From positions 1 through 64,000 of the forward strand of contig FN648635.1 of NCBI GenBank assembly GCA_000310025.1: 64,000 nucleotides of DNA. The letters are read 5' to 3'. Below are positions 42,937 to 54,459 of the stretch, piece by piece (position 1 is the first letter of the stretch; every line of letters begins with the position of its first letter). A program made the position numbers and the translations under genes. The DNA is from Ectocarpus siliculosus. Taxonomy: Eukaryota; Sar; Phaeophyceae; Ectocarpales; Ectocarpaceae. A model generated the notes under the pieces. The model was not told the origin of the DNA, made no database searches, and was given only the letters and a program-made list of their open reading frames with translations.

Positions 42937-45110
42937 CTAATCTAACAAGAAAAGTCCTTCGTATCTATTCGCTTCCAGATACCCAGTTCCACTTTCGTCC
43001 AGTATGAATTCCGCACCGTAGGTACATGCAGTCACTGTCGAGGTACGAAAAAATGTATACATGAAATTGTGTAAAGTACTACGTACAAGTCGACTAGAAT
43101 AGTAACGTGCAAGCATATCAGCCACCAGTCTGGCTGTGGCTGCTTGAAAAAATCGAATATCAGTACATCTAATAGCAAATCGGCATATTTGACAGTGTAA
43201 CGTAAGCTTAGCCTTATCAGGCAACCCTAATTTATTGCCTGACAGCCCCTTTTCAGATCGGGGTTGCCTGAGAGGGTGTTTGGTGCCTGAGATGCCTGAC
43301 TTTCGCCAGGCAACGCAGCAAACCGCCAAAATACGTGTCAGGCACCATGAAATAAACGCCAACTCTCATAAGTAGGTATGTAGGGGGCCGAGGGGGGCCC
43401 GTGAGACACAGAGAGGGGGAAAAAATCAAGCACGGACCCCCTCCTAAAAAAAACAAATAGAGATGGATTCGTTGTGCCATATTAAGAAAAAAAAATAAAT
43501 GCACGGCCTTGCGCGCTCGACGAATGATGCGCCAGTGGTGGTTTAGCTAGCCGTGTGTGGTGCTGGTAGTGTCGTGCTGGCAGTGTGTCGTGTGGTCGTG
43601 CAGCAAGATGCTGCCAGCCAACTTTTCTTGCCCGTGCGTACATGAAAGGGATTGCGGGAAAGTCGAGGGGGCGCCAATAATCTGGCTGGCTGCTCGCATT
43701 TACCTCCGGTCATACTTGAAAAATCCAGGCCCCCTGCTCCTCCTATAGAGCTCGTTGACTGTTAGCGTTGTCTATTTATTTTGCGCTTCTGCACACACCA
43801 AACAGATGGAAGTGGGGGAGAATGGTAATTATCGGTTTACCATGCCTTGCGTCGGCGGGGAATGCTTTGCTTGTTGTCGAACGTTGAATAATGTCCGAAT
43901 CTTGTTTTGAACGTTTGTTTGTTGTCTGGTTTCTTTGGCATCTATCTGTACAACAACAATCTTCTTTGCGAAGTAATGGTTTTCTCTGTTTCTTTCTGCT
44001 CCTCCAGCCTCTGTGCGCTCTCTGTACCTCGCCCCTCGCCCCTCGCCCGCTTCAAGCAACCTCTTGCTGATGTTGGTAGAGTACTGAGTCGAGACGCATG
44101 GGGTGAATGGGGGGAACCAACGTACAGGCATGTATGCAACATAATAAAACAATAATAGACTATATATTTTTCGTCAACTACGTGTCTGAATACTTCAGTG
44201 TAAGCCCTGAATGCCAACACTGCCGGGGCACGTTAGTTGCGCGCTACAGGTGCGTAATGAGGGCGCCAAAACGACTTGAATGGGTTTCAGGCAAGTGTCA
44301 GGCAAGTTTTCAGGCAGGTTGCGTGATTCAAATCAGGCATTTCAGGCAAAAACCTGGTGTCAGGCAAATGCCTGAAATTTTGCCTGACCCCAAAATGTTT
44401 CGCCTGCGGCGGGCTGTTTTGCACATGCCTGAAGCACGCCTTCGGCGTGCCTGATAAGGCTAAGCTTAGTGTAACGTCGACATTTTACACCTAGTAGATA
44501 ACACTGTTTCCCAATGCGGAAATGCCCGATATTGCTTTAGCGTAGCCATATGTTGGCGCTTATTATACATACCAATACAAGTCTTACCAGGAATGTCTTG
44601 CCCTATTTGCATATCCAGAAAGTGTGCTGATTTCCCACACTGTTCTAGTGTAATGCGAACAGGATTTTCTGTCTCATCACCATCCATATCTAGCACTATC
44701 GTATGTAGGGTACATACCACCATACCTGATTACCCTCCTTATATATAATATCTTCAAATAAATGTTGGTCCAGTCTGGTTACCATATCGCACTGTAAAGA
44801 TGTCATCTATACACCGTTTTGTACCAATGCTATACTGCTCAATAAATTCAAATGGATACAACGGTGTAGTCCCAGCTTGTTTAGCAATTAAATACTCCTC
44901 CACCATTTCCTTCAAAAAACATAATTCATGTGTAAACGCAAAAATATTCGCTAATTCGGGGGCCGGTGCCGTTCCCATAAATATACCAGAGGCTTGTTGG
45001 TACATGCCATTCCCAAATTGTACAAATCCTTCATCCAAAATAAAATCTATCCATTTACAGACGGCCCGTTCCCATCCAATGTGATTCGGTCGACCTCTAC
45101 TAGACGTTGC
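42937..45110 (-). mobile_element. Reverse-transcriptase fragment, Penelope-like or similar (fossil)
   Basis: On the minus strand: WIDFILDEGFVQFGNGMYQQ, ASGIFMGTAPAPELANIF and RCIDDIF carry the RT active-site region (MGT-x-x-AP-x-LAN, then x-x-DD), followed by SAHFLDMQIGQDIPGK and FPHWETVLSTR, the FLD and H-x-x-T-x-x thumb blocks of Penelope-like RTs. A TIR element of 1.26 kb splits it at 43,204-44,467. It is broken; no endonuclease or termini were found. Family placement is by motif only. Confidence 0.55.
43204..44467. mobile_element. 1.26-kb TIR element with perfect 10-bp target duplication (MULE-like)
   Basis: TIRs AAGCTTAGCCTTATCAGGCA at both ends (20 of 20). AGTGTAACGT at 43,194-43,203 and 44,468-44,477. 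Subterminal CAGGCA/TGCCTG motifs occur many times in the first 140 and last 190 bases. No transposase. A 10-base duplication suggests Mutator-like mobilisation; hAT (8 bases) fits less well. It sits inside the RT fragment. Confidence 0.9.
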
Positions 45111-45129
45111 GTTGCTCGGGTTTTCCTTA

Positions 45130-46900
45130 TTTTTTTAGCCCGCTGTAGGGTTCAGAACCAGAACCTATTTTTCACCACAACGCTTCTGTGATACTTGGTC
45201 TTCGGGTTCTATTGATGACCCAATTACCCATTCAAATGCAGAGCAGTGCGGCTTTGCACTACCAGGGTTCTGCGCTAGGTTCGAGGTTCTTGTCTCTTAT
45301 GGATGCTTGATTGACTTTACGGATGTCGTCGAGGAAGGGAACGGACAGATAGCTGTTGAGGGAAACTTGTTGTTGATTCGTCTCTTAGGGCTATTGTTAT
45401 CGACCAATAAAACACGAAAAAAAAAACGAAACCGTGTTTTCTTGAACACATATGGAGGCGTTTTTGAACGAAAGCGTGAAAAGAAGGAGCCCGGTTTTTT
45501 TGGGGCTTGCTACTGAAACGAATTCGTGTTTTTGACAGAAGCATCGGACAAGCTCACCGCAGGCGCTGTAACATCACTGAGAACGCTAGAAAGACCTGCC
45601 AGACTCACGTCCAGGTCTGTTGTGGAGATGGACAAGCGGCAGAAGCGGCGTTCAGTCCGTTCTTGGTCCAAAACTAGACATTGCGTGGTGCTCTCGTCTT
45701 CAACTGCTGCTGTTGGTGCTGGGGAATTTTTTTCGATCACACATAGCAAACACGAAAACAGTAGAACGAGTACAGCAGCACCACCAAGACCTCCAAAGCG
45801 CTGATTCCTTCGGTTCGGCTGTCTATATGATACCATCTCCCGGCGCCGTGCTGCTTCGTGGGTATTGAGTGCTTGGGTGCTGCTCAATAAGGTGTGTGAG
45901 AGACGTGTGCCACCGCACCAAAATGCCGTTGGAAAAATTGCGGCGAGATGATCTGTTTTGGTCGGACACATCAACATCAATCCACGGCGTCACGCAGCAG
46001 TAGAGCAACAGGGCCTCCACCACGCTACTTCTTTCGGATTGGCCATCTATATGATGCTGGCCGTCAGCGCGGCTGCCGCCCTATGATTGTTGAGCTCGTC
46101 TACCTTTGGGTAGGTGGTGGTCAAAGATGGGAGTCGCAACCGTGAAAAATGAGCTGGCAAACTGAAGAAATCGCAAGCAACACCCAGGTTGCGACACTCT
46201 GCCGTGCGCCTGTTGTTGCTAAAAACTGAAAACAGCAGGCCGGGTGGACGGGATCTTTCTAAGTGTGTTGTCCTCTGTGCCGGGTGCTGCTTATTGCGCT
46301 TTTATCGCTGCTCTATGGTGAGCAATACCATGTCAACCTGTTGTGTGCCGAGCAAAGCGTGTATTCAGGGAAGGAAACGTACTTTTTTTGATGACATCAC
46401 GAAAAGAACAACCAAAAAAAAGTCGGGTTTTCTTTCAACCGTTCCGTTTAAAAAAGAACGATTTCGACGTTGCGTTAACAATAACCCTTAGCGGCTGCTG
46501 CACTCAACCCAGCTGCATGCATACCAACACTGCTGTTGCTGCTAACCTATCCACGCACACACATGCTAAAGTCGAGCTCTACCTAGATCTCTGCAACCGA
46601 ACTGGTACTCAACACATGCCCACTTGACCTTTACCCTTGACCGGGAGCTCTCTCTTCTCTGAACTCGTGGGGTCGACACAGAGCCAACTTCATGCGAACA
46701 CATACGTCATCTCGGAGAATAGCAAATTACGCCGCATCTTAACGCCAACACACCAGAAAGCGGGGACAAGGTCCAAACAGCCCCTGAAACGAGCCTACTT
46801 CGTACCACACTTCATCCCTCATCCCGCGCCTTAGCATGCTAGTGATAGGCTCGACCCCCGGAGCATACAGCCACATGCAACATCAGCACGGCAGAAACAC
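45130..46900. other. Stretch without recognised gene
   Basis: Long frames such as 45,510-45,980 minus have a possible membrane segment (AAVLVLLFSCLLCV) but no family, start context or splice support. A/T-run-rich segments flank it. I see nothing firm. Confidence 0.4.
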
Positions 46901-47278
46901 AACCCTTGCAGGCGAGGTTCAAGCAAAGGGCGGGCCACCGTTATGAGTGCAGCACCGGTGGGAGACCGTTCGAAACACCAGGCGCCACTCGGCGAGAACG
47001 AGAAGTCGGGGTTCCGCCGCGTCTTTCATCGGGGGACAGCTGCGGGAGCGACAGTGATGGTAAGCACTCTAAAGCCACATATACTTGTGGGTATTCAATC
47101 TCAACGTAGGTAGACAACCAGTCCATTGTTCCGCTTCGTTGGTTACAGACCTGGTAGGAGTTGACTTGATACCCACACCATATCGCATACCCAACGAAAC
47201 AAACTCGAACTAGGTAGGAGCTACAGGCAGGTACCGATGTACTGTAGACAGACACGTAACACCACGTGCACGACCCCG

Positions 47279-47338
47279 GTAGCTCCGATGCTCTAGTGGT
47301 TACCGTCGTAATCCTGCTGCCAGCAGGTTCAACGCTCT
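47279..47338 (+). tRNA. tRNA-like fragment, doubtful
   Basis: TGCTCTAGTGGTTA resembles an A box, CCTGCTGCCAGCAGG a short anticodon-type hairpin and GGTTCAACGC a B box. Arms do not add up to a full cloverleaf, so this is more likely a repeat remnant. Confidence 0.25.
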
Positions 47339-47380
47339 CTCTCTCTCTCTCTCTCTCTCCCCCCCCCCCCCTCTCTCTCT
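47338..47380. repeat. (CT)n/(C)n microsatellite
   Basis: CT repeats, a run of C, then CT repeats again. Confidence 0.95.
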
Positions 47381-47814
47381 GGAATGGAAGAGTTTTCATT
47401 TGGCCGCGGAAAACGTAGTACTTGGAGTAGTTGTTGAACACTCGTTCCGGTCTCCGTTCGTGCACCGTCTCCGTTTGTGGACAAATTGCACTTCCAATAA
47501 ATACTTCGAGCTCACGTTCGACGAGGGAAAAGAGACGGCAAAATCCTTCTCGCGATGCAAAATAAGGCGAGAACCGCAGGAGGAAAAAACGTTGAATGAA
47601 TCGGCAGCAGACCCATCGTAGAAGCTTCCAACAGCAGATCGTCTCCCACCAATCACACATCGGCTTTGTAAGACATTTTGTAAGACAGAGACAGATGATT
47701 AGGCGAATGGCACGAAGCTCGGGGAGAATCCCCCAAATCTTCTTGAAAAACAGACGCAGCACAGCAGCAGCACACGTAGACAACATACGAGACAACCAAC
47801 ACAGCAGCATACAA

Positions 47815-48260
47815 GACTGCTGTAGGCCAAGGGCGGCCAAGGGCACAAATCATAGGGGGCGTTGGGTGTGACTCTTAGAGCTCGTTGCCTGCTGTTGGCA
47901 GCACAAGCGAGGGACGACGCAAGTCAACCTGCGGTCTGTCTTCACCACCTGCCGATCCTTGGAGCTTCCCACACAGAGGCACCCCCACGACACAGACAAC
48001 GAGATGTGCACACTGCTGTAGGTCAAGGGCAGCCAAAGGCACACACATGGCAGGCATCGGAAACGATTGTATGGCCTGAGACACAAGTCCAGTCTATCTG
48101 TGGTCTGTCTTCGTCTGCAGGCCAATCTATGCTTGCACAACAGACGCACCCCCGACACAGAGACAAGTGAGACGTACACTGCAGGCGGAGGCCAAATACA
48201 CGCATCGTAGGAGGCGTCGGGAGCGATTTTTAGGGCCCGTTGCTCGCTGCTACCAGCGTA
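47815..48260. repeat. Diverged tandem repeat, about 2.5 units of ~180 bp
   Basis: TAGG.CAAGGGC.GCCAA.GGCACA, then CGTTGG/CATCGG and CTCGTTGC.TGCTG-like blocks recur at about 47,820, 48,010 and 48,180. Confidence 0.6.
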
Positions 48261-48837
48261 AGCGAGGAACGCAAGTGCACAGCCACGCACAGCAGCAGCA
48301 GCTGGTTACATGTAAGAGCTCGCCCATACCAGCGCTCTCATTCATCCCCGGGCTGCTAGACAGCAGACATCTGACTGACTGGTGGTGTCGGGTGAGGTGT
48401 GAGGGTGTCCAGTAGTGGCCTCTGTGATGGCGTAGGCTCCATCCATATCTATCTGCGCTTGCTTTGATGTCTCTCTCCGCCACTTCTTTTCGCGCTAGGC
48501 ACACACAGAACGAAGAAGCCGAGGCGATGGACTTGGTACATCAGTCCGATGCTGATACCCGTGCAGAAACAATTCACACGGTACAGGGGGTGTCCTTAGC
48601 CGTCCGGAGTGGCGCTTGCAATATCCTGAGGTAGTGGTACACACCGCGCGACGCGCCTACGCATTCTACCCCTTTTGTTTAGCTCCCTTCGTTTCGCTCT
48701 CGGTATGTGTTACAATATGGAAATGTTAGCACATAGCCAGTATGAGTCAATGTTCACGGTGCCCCTATCTCCGCCGTGGTGGTTCGACGGGCTCCGCTTA
48801 GTACAAGTCTTTCCCGTAAGGGTACTCCCCCCCTTTC

Positions 48838-48940
48838 GGTGAGAACCCGGCGTGCTCCGCCCCGGCTTTGTAGGGCTGCAGGTCAATGATCTAACGACTG
48901 CAATACGGTATGCGTGACTACGAGTACACCCCCACCCCTC
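48838..48940 (+). repeat. Repeat R3, copy D (3' end only)
   Basis: GAGAACCCGGCGTGCTCCGC, TTTGTAGGG, GGTCAATGATCTAACGACT and GACTACGAGTACACCCCC match the last 100 bases of the other copies. Confidence 0.8.
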
Positions 48941-48945
48941 CAAGC

Positions 48946-49190
48946 AGCGAAAGTCATCCTGGGAATCTCCAAGCGCGTAAATAATGCAGCCGTCAGGGCA
49001 GAACTGGGGATCCAATGTTTACGATCGGGAAGAGACGCAAGGAAGCTGATATGCAGTACCGCATGTGCGGCATGGGAGAGAAGACGTTGCCGAGAATAGT
49101 CTGGGAGGCGACGTGGGCAAATAAAAAGAGGGGTAGACAACCCACGGAGTGGGTCAAGGTTGTAGAGGACGTATTGAAGGGGTTCGTTAT
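48946..49190 (+). pseudogene. LINE reverse-transcriptase C-terminal fragment
   Basis: AAKVILGISKRVNNAAVRAE and LGIQCLRSGRDARKL, then in the next frame QYRMCGMGEKTLPRIVWEAT and KKRGRQPTEWVKVVEDV. AELGI-x-x-L-x-x-R-R-x-x-K-L followed by W-x-x-K-x-RGR-x-x-W is the tail that follows RT in many non-LTR retrotransposons. One frameshift near 49,055 divides it and nothing else of the LINE is present. It begins right after the C-rich end of R3 copy D. Confidence 0.6.
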
Positions 49191-49199
49191 TTTTTTCTC

Positions 49200-50060
49200 T
49201 ATGCGTCGTCACGTTTTTGCTTGATTTAACCTGACTTCGGCGTATCTGTGGTGTTTGAAGTGTATCTTAGATTCGCCTTGGCACGCTGTACACGGCTTCT
49301 TTAATACGATAAAGCATGAAATTTCTCGCCTTTAACGCTATCCACTTTGGCTTACTTCGTGAGATGCTTGTATCTCATGTACGCAATCCAGGAAACAGAC
49401 CATGTTTTTTCTTCGCCACCTCCCACCGTTTACAGCCATGTTCCGGTGATTCCCGAAGGAGCATGCCACCATGTCGAAGAGGCGGCTGTTTTCCCTCCTG
49501 GCGCGGGTCAGGGGCGCCGTAGCATGGCGAGGGAGGGGGTAGGAGGCTCGACGGGCCGCGGTGCTGGACGATTAGAGGTGTGCTTCCCAAGGTGGGGGTC
49601 CACTGTGCGTTAGTCAATGGCAAAGGAAGGCTCGTGATGAGGGGTCTTTGGGAAGGTGGTGGTGGGATTCGATTCCTTCTGGAAGCCCACCGATTTCTAG
49701 TGTTGCTCGTTGACTTATCGAGGACCGATCAGGTGGCGCAGATGACAGCCCCGTTTGACATCTCCGCGCTCGCCGCGCACACGAGGTAGGTTAAGGGCGG
49801 TGATATATATATACTTTTTTTTTCCGAGGTGGTCGTCTCTGTGTGTCCGTTTATTGACATGGTAGATGATACTTTCGTTGCTGCCGCTGCCGCTGCTGTT
49901 GTTGCTGCTCCTGCTGCTTCTGGTGGTGATGGTATGTTCAGGAGCGGAGCGTCCAGCCTGGATTTCAGGAGCTCGGCAGTACACGGACCGGAGCAGGATG
50001 CCGCCGCCACCGACGCCGCCAGTGCTGCTGATAGCGGCAGCGCCGGCGAAGGAAACGAGA
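49200..50060. other. Stretch without recognised gene
   Basis: Contains a GCT/GCC-rich trinucleotide stretch at 49,878-49,925. Open frames on both strands are low-complexity alanine/leucine readings of it. Confidence 0.4.
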
Positions 50061-50064
50061 GCGT

Positions 50065-50186
50065 TGCCCGAGCGCTCCCGTAGAGAACAGGCGCGACCGG
50101 CCCTGAACAGAGAGAGAGGGCACTTTTCAGACGCCCATCCATGCGTGCGCCCCGATAAAAATGGCGACTTGAATAGAGATAGCGCC
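50065..50186 (-). repeat. Repeat R2, partial copy
   Basis: GCGCGACCGGCCCTGAACAG, AGAGAGAGGGCAC and CGCCCATCCATGCG match 59,310-59,420; the match ends just before the presumed Harbinger left end. Confidence 0.7.
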
Positions 50187-50512
50187 CGCAGTTTAGAAAA
50201 ATTATGTTGAGGAAATAGAGAGTTTCGGAAGAAAAGTTATATTTAAGAGCGTTTCAGATTTAGATTTTAGTTTTGGAAGGTTCTGGGAAGATTATTCTGT
50301 GGCGAACAGTCTCAGATTTAAGAAATCTGGGACGTTTTGTGACGTGGGTTATAAACGTGCTTTGATTGGCTGATTGTCACAGTCTGGGAAGACCCACCGC
50401 ACACATAACGCGCGGGCCCTCCGCCACCGGGAGCGCGAGGCACACACACACGATACCAGCAGCCAGCACACGCACCTCAACCTGGCAACACTACTACTAG
50501 AGTCGTCCCATC

Positions 50513-50752
50513 ATGTCACGTCTGCGTATCCGTGAGAGGATCGCGCGCAAAACACGAGCGATAGTGTTTTTGCAGTGCCGACAGATGTTCGAGGCCTACA
50601 CCGACATATGGATGGCATACAACATGGCCTTCATCCACACGATGGCGAGTCTTGTCGCAGACGATGTGGCAACACGTGTGGCACGCCGAGACGTGACAAA
50701 CTTCTTCAGCCCCCAAGACTGCGTCAACTTTCTTCGCTGCACACAGCCGCAG
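50513..50752 (+). CDS. Harbinger transposase, exon 1
   Basis: 80 codons from the first ATG, ending CCGCAG/GTAGGT at phase 0. Reads RERIARKTRAIVFLQCRQMF and VTNFFSPQDCVNFLRCTQPQ, a helical N-terminus without a named domain. It splices in phase to exon 2, which begins at 51,008. Confidence 0.6.
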
Positions 50753-51007
50753 GTAGGTGCTTCCCAGTTCTCTGTCTGTGTGCATCCTACTTGCAAGAAC
50801 GCCGCACTGCTGTATGTAAGTATGTAGACAGCACCAGTGCACAGCAGCAGTACACTTGTCCCCACACACTTCGTTCACATGTTGCCGAGGGTGTGTACAC
50901 AGCGGCAGTGCGATAGAAGAAGTATTGAATGCACAAGCCGTGGGCCTTCACCGAACTCGGATCGTGTGTGACACCACACGTCTTGTCTCCTTTTTTCTTC
51001 GTTCCAG

Positions 51008-51351
51008 ATCATGCTCATGCTGGATCTTCTTTTGATCCCTGCTTTCATCCGGACCGACTGTGGGTTTGTCGTGAGTGGGCGAGAGGCTCTTTGCGTGCTG
51101 CTGTATCGCCTGGCGTTTCCATGCCGTCTGAAAGACATGCGCTTGGTTTTCGGGTTGAGCGAGTCGTGCATCTGCCAAACATTCAATTGGATGCTGCACT
51201 TCCTCGAGTTCAAATGGGGCTGGCTGCTCTCTCTCGACGTGGAGCGACTGAAGCCGAGGTTGGTGGAGTTCGCCGAAGCCATCTACAACGCGGATTGCCC
51301 TCTCACACACTGCTGGGGCTTCATCGATGGAACCGTCCGCGGCATTGCGAG
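51008..51351 (+). CDS. Harbinger transposase, exon 2 (first catalytic D)
   Basis: Acceptor TTCGTTCCAG, donor GTGTGT, phase 2 at the end. Contains LCVLLYRLAFPCRLKDMRLV, FGLSESCICQTFNWM (the helix-turn-helix-like segment before the core of DDE_Tnp_4) and THCWGFIDGTVRG, with the first catalytic aspartate in FIDGT. Confidence 0.8.
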
Positions 51352-51631
51352 GTGTGTGCGATAATTATTGCCGTTTTCCAATGTGGTAGGAATTAATGCG
51401 GGGTGGGCACACCGGCAGTAGACTTTTATGCACAGAGTACGATTCGAAGACTCTCACCAACAAAGTAAGGTTCAAATTTGTGATGTACCCAGGCAACAGT
51501 ATGTCGGCCCGTTCTCCGTACGGTTCAAATGGAGCCACTGCTGAATCCCCCCAGTTTTACATCACGTCGCCGGATTTGCATCGGCCAAACACATATTGTG
51601 CCGGTGCTTCTTGTTCTTGTACTCTTCGTAG

Positions 51632-52167
51632 GCCCGTACGCTTCCAACGGTGGTACTACAATGGCCACAAGAGGAAGCATGCCATCAAGTTCCAAGGAGT
51701 GATTACCCCTGACGGACTCTTCGTCGATATGTGGGGCCCTGTGCTTGGCACACGGCATGACAGTTACTTGCTTGCGCAGTCTGGACTGATGCAGAAGCTG
51801 GCAACACACTTTAACAGCCCTTCTGGCCACCCGTACTGCCTGTATGGAGACCTGGCATACGGTTGAAGCGACCATCTCGCCTGCCCTTTTAGTGCCACAT
51901 CCCACGGTCCGCTTACGCCCGAGATGGCCGACTTCAACCAGCGCATGAGCCACTGCAGGGTGGCCGTGGAGTGGGGCTTCAAGGAGATGACGAGCAAGTG
52001 GGCATTTGTAGACATGAAGCCGCAGCAGAGTACTTGTTGAGCCCAGTAGGCAAGCAGTACCGAGTGGCTACCCTGCTCTCCAACATGCACTCCTGCCTTA
52101 ATGGAGGCAACCAGATTTCGCAGTTCTTTAACGTGCAGCCGCCCACCCTCGAGGAATACCTTAAGGT
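51632..52167 (+). pseudogene. Harbinger transposase, exon 3 (second D and E), damaged
   Basis: Joins in frame to exon 2: FQRWYYNGHKRKHAIKFQGV, TPDGLFVDMWGPVLGTRHDS and YCLYGDLAYG with the second catalytic D. A TGA follows at 51,864. The same frame then continues protein-like: HGPLTPEMADFNQRMSHCRV, AVEWGFKEMTSKW with the catalytic E. Near 52,030 the sequence shifts frame to EYLLSPVGKQYRVATLLSNM and ends NVQPPTLEEYLK before GTGTAAG. So one stop and one frameshift interrupt an otherwise well-kept DDE domain. Confidence 0.8.
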
Positions 52168-52196
52168 GTAAGTCGTATAGTGTGTGACGTGTTTCA

Positions 52197-52328
52197 GACT
52201 TCAACGGTGGAGAAATGCGAGCATGCCCTGTCCAGGTACTTGCGCGACGAGGTGTTCGCACTGGCCAGAAAAAGAGCAGGGTGGAAATTGTGGGTTAAAT
52301 ATAATGCCTGTGATTTGCGCCCTGATTG
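52197..52328 (+). CDS. Harbinger transposase, C-terminal exon (probable)
   Basis: Acceptor GTGTTTCAG near 52,196. Reads TVEKCEHALSRYLRDEVFAL and ARKRAGWKLW then stops. Length and position suit the short C-terminal tail; no motif proves it. Confidence 0.4.
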
Positions 52329-52329
52329 A

Positions 52330-53160
52330 GCTTAGCCTACAAATTTGCGACCCAGAAGATTAAACGACCGGGGCGTTCTGGTGTGGTAGCAAGCCGTGTG
52401 CAATTGCCGCCGTGTAGCCGTCACGTCCGGTATTAGCAAGTCCTTTGGTGTGTGGTTGTGTGTTTGTGGGAAAATCAGGAGCTCTAGAGAGAGCCGGGAG
52501 GGCTCCCATCGGAGGGGGTACAGAGAAGTACCTACACCCGTTTCAATTTCGCTTTTTTTTCGCCCGCTAAACTGATCGCTTGAATATACTGAAAAGAGTA
52601 GTGCAGGCAGGTTGGTAGTGCAGGGTTTCTGAGGGGATCACTTCAAGGTCTGCCAGCCTACCACTCAACAAGCCTTGTATGAGGCTGGGAGTTGCGGCCA
52701 TCGTGTCGCGGCCCGCGGTAATGGTGCACATGGAGATAGCTTGTGCGGCTACAGAATTTGTTCTCGCTCTCGCTCTCTACCACACCCTCTCGGTTCTCGT
52801 ATCTCCATGGTAAAAACCTCGAAACAAACATTGCTACGAAACCTGGCACGAGAACGTCGCACTGACAGTCCAGGTTTCTGGCCGGCTGGACCCATAAGTG
52901 TCGAAGGGCTCCAGTCGATTAGCAACACACGAGTTAAACACGTCGAATCCCTGCGGCTCTCTACGGTAGTAAGCGACTCTGCAGAAATAGCAACAAGGGC
53001 TCCCCTTCGCTACCACGTCGGTGAAATAGAATGGAAAGTAAAACACCCCCCATATAGCCACCTACAACCTTCACGCGGAACACTTCAACGCAAATATGCA
53101 TTTGGCGACAGGAAGACGTGCACGTCGCAAACAGAGCAACTTTTTTCGGTTTTAAGGATT
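52330..53160. other. Spacer between Harbinger genes
   Basis: No gene recognised. The plus-strand open frame 52,675-53,262 has no splice or domain support. Confidence 0.4.
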
Positions 53161-53163
53161 GGG

Positions 53164-53202
53164 GCATGCACGATTAGGGGTACCCCCCCCCCCCCCCCCC
53201 CC
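53164..53202. repeat. R3-like terminus with C-run
   Basis: GGGGCATGCACGATTAGGGGTAC followed by about 20 C resembles the last 25 bases of R3 (GGCATGCACGACTATGAGTAC plus C-run). Confidence 0.55.
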
Positions 53203-53290
53203 TCCCGCTCTCTCGCAACGCAATCGCACGGCGCGGTATACCTCTTCGACCACAACAAATAAAAAACAAATAAACGAAAAAAAACAAAGC

Positions 53291-54300
53291 ACTGCAGCCG
53301 CCACGCCGCCAGCAACGCAACAAGCACGGACACCCCGCCCTCCCGTGAAAAACAAAGCTACGAAAAAACAAAACGAGGGACTGCAGCCGCCACGCCGCCA
53401 AAAATGCAGCAAGCACGGACACCCCCTCCTCCCTTCAAAAACAAAACTACGAAAAAACAAAACGAGGGACTGCAGCCGCCACGCCGCCAAAAATGCAGCA
53501 AGCACGGACACCCCCTCCTCCCTTCAAAAACAAAACTACGAAAAAACAAAACGAGGGACTGCAGCCGCCATGCAGCAAGCACGGACACCCCGCCCTCCCG
53601 TGAAAAACAAAGCTACAAAAAAAAAAAAGAGGGACTGCTGCCGCCACGCCGCCTGCAATGCAACAAGCACGGACACCCCCTCCTCCCTTCAAAAACAAAA
53701 CTACAAAAAAACAAAACGAGGGACTGCAGCCGCCACGCCGCCTGCAATGCAACAAGCACGGACACCCCCTCCTCCCTTCAAAAACAAAACTACGAAAAAA
53801 CAAAACGAGGGACTGCAGCCGCCACGCCGCCAAAAATGCAGCAAGCACGGACACCCCGCCCTCCCGTGAAAAACAAAGCTACAAAAAAAAAAACGAGGGA
53901 CTGCAGCCGCCACGCCGCCTGCAATGCAACAAGCACGGACACCCCCTCCTCCCTTCAAAAACAAAACTACAAAAAAAAAACCCGAGGGACTGCAGCCGCC
54001 ACGCCGCCTGCAATGCAACAAGCACGGACACCCCCTCCTCCCTTCAAAAACAAAACTACGAAAAAACAAAACGAGGGACTGCAGCCGCCACGCCGCCAAA
54101 AATGCAACAAGCACGGACACCCCCTCCTCCCTTCAAAAACAAAACTACGAAAAAACAAAACGAGGGACTGCAGCCGCCACGCCGCCAGCAATGCAACAAG
54201 CACGGACACCCCTCCATCCTAGAAAAACAAAGCTACGAAAGAAAACAAAACACTGCAGCCGCCACGCTGCCACCAATGCAACAAGCACCGACGCCCCCCC
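53291..54300. repeat. Minisatellite, about 12 units of ~89-90 bp
   Basis: Unit: ACTGCAGCCGCCACGCCGCC, CAACAAGCACGGACACCCC, CTCCTCCCTTCAAAAACAAA, ACTACGAAAAAACAAAACGAGGG. Starts near 53,291, 53,380, 53,468, 53,556, 53,634, 53,724, 53,812, 53,900, 53,990, 54,076, 54,168 and 54,254. Because the unit is close to a multiple of three and lacks stops in several frames, long open frames exist on both strands (for example GFHxGRxGCPCLLHF-type and SKTKLRKNKTRDCSRHAA-type repeats). I regard these as artefacts. Confidence 0.95.
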
Positions 54301-54459
54301 CCTCCCCCAGTGGCCGTATGGAAGTAGAGTAGTACCATATGCGCGTCACCCAGAGCAGCTTTGTTTTCTTGAGCGTGGTACCAAGAAAATGTTCTACGGT
54401 TTCTTACTCTCTGCCACGGCCATCTGCACCTTCAATCGCATCATTTCCAACTCGAAGTT

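Noticed and set aside
46941-47846. 301-codon minus-strand frame
   Set aside because: Crosses a CT/C microsatellite and a dispersed stretch; composition and motifs do not look like protein, and no splice context.
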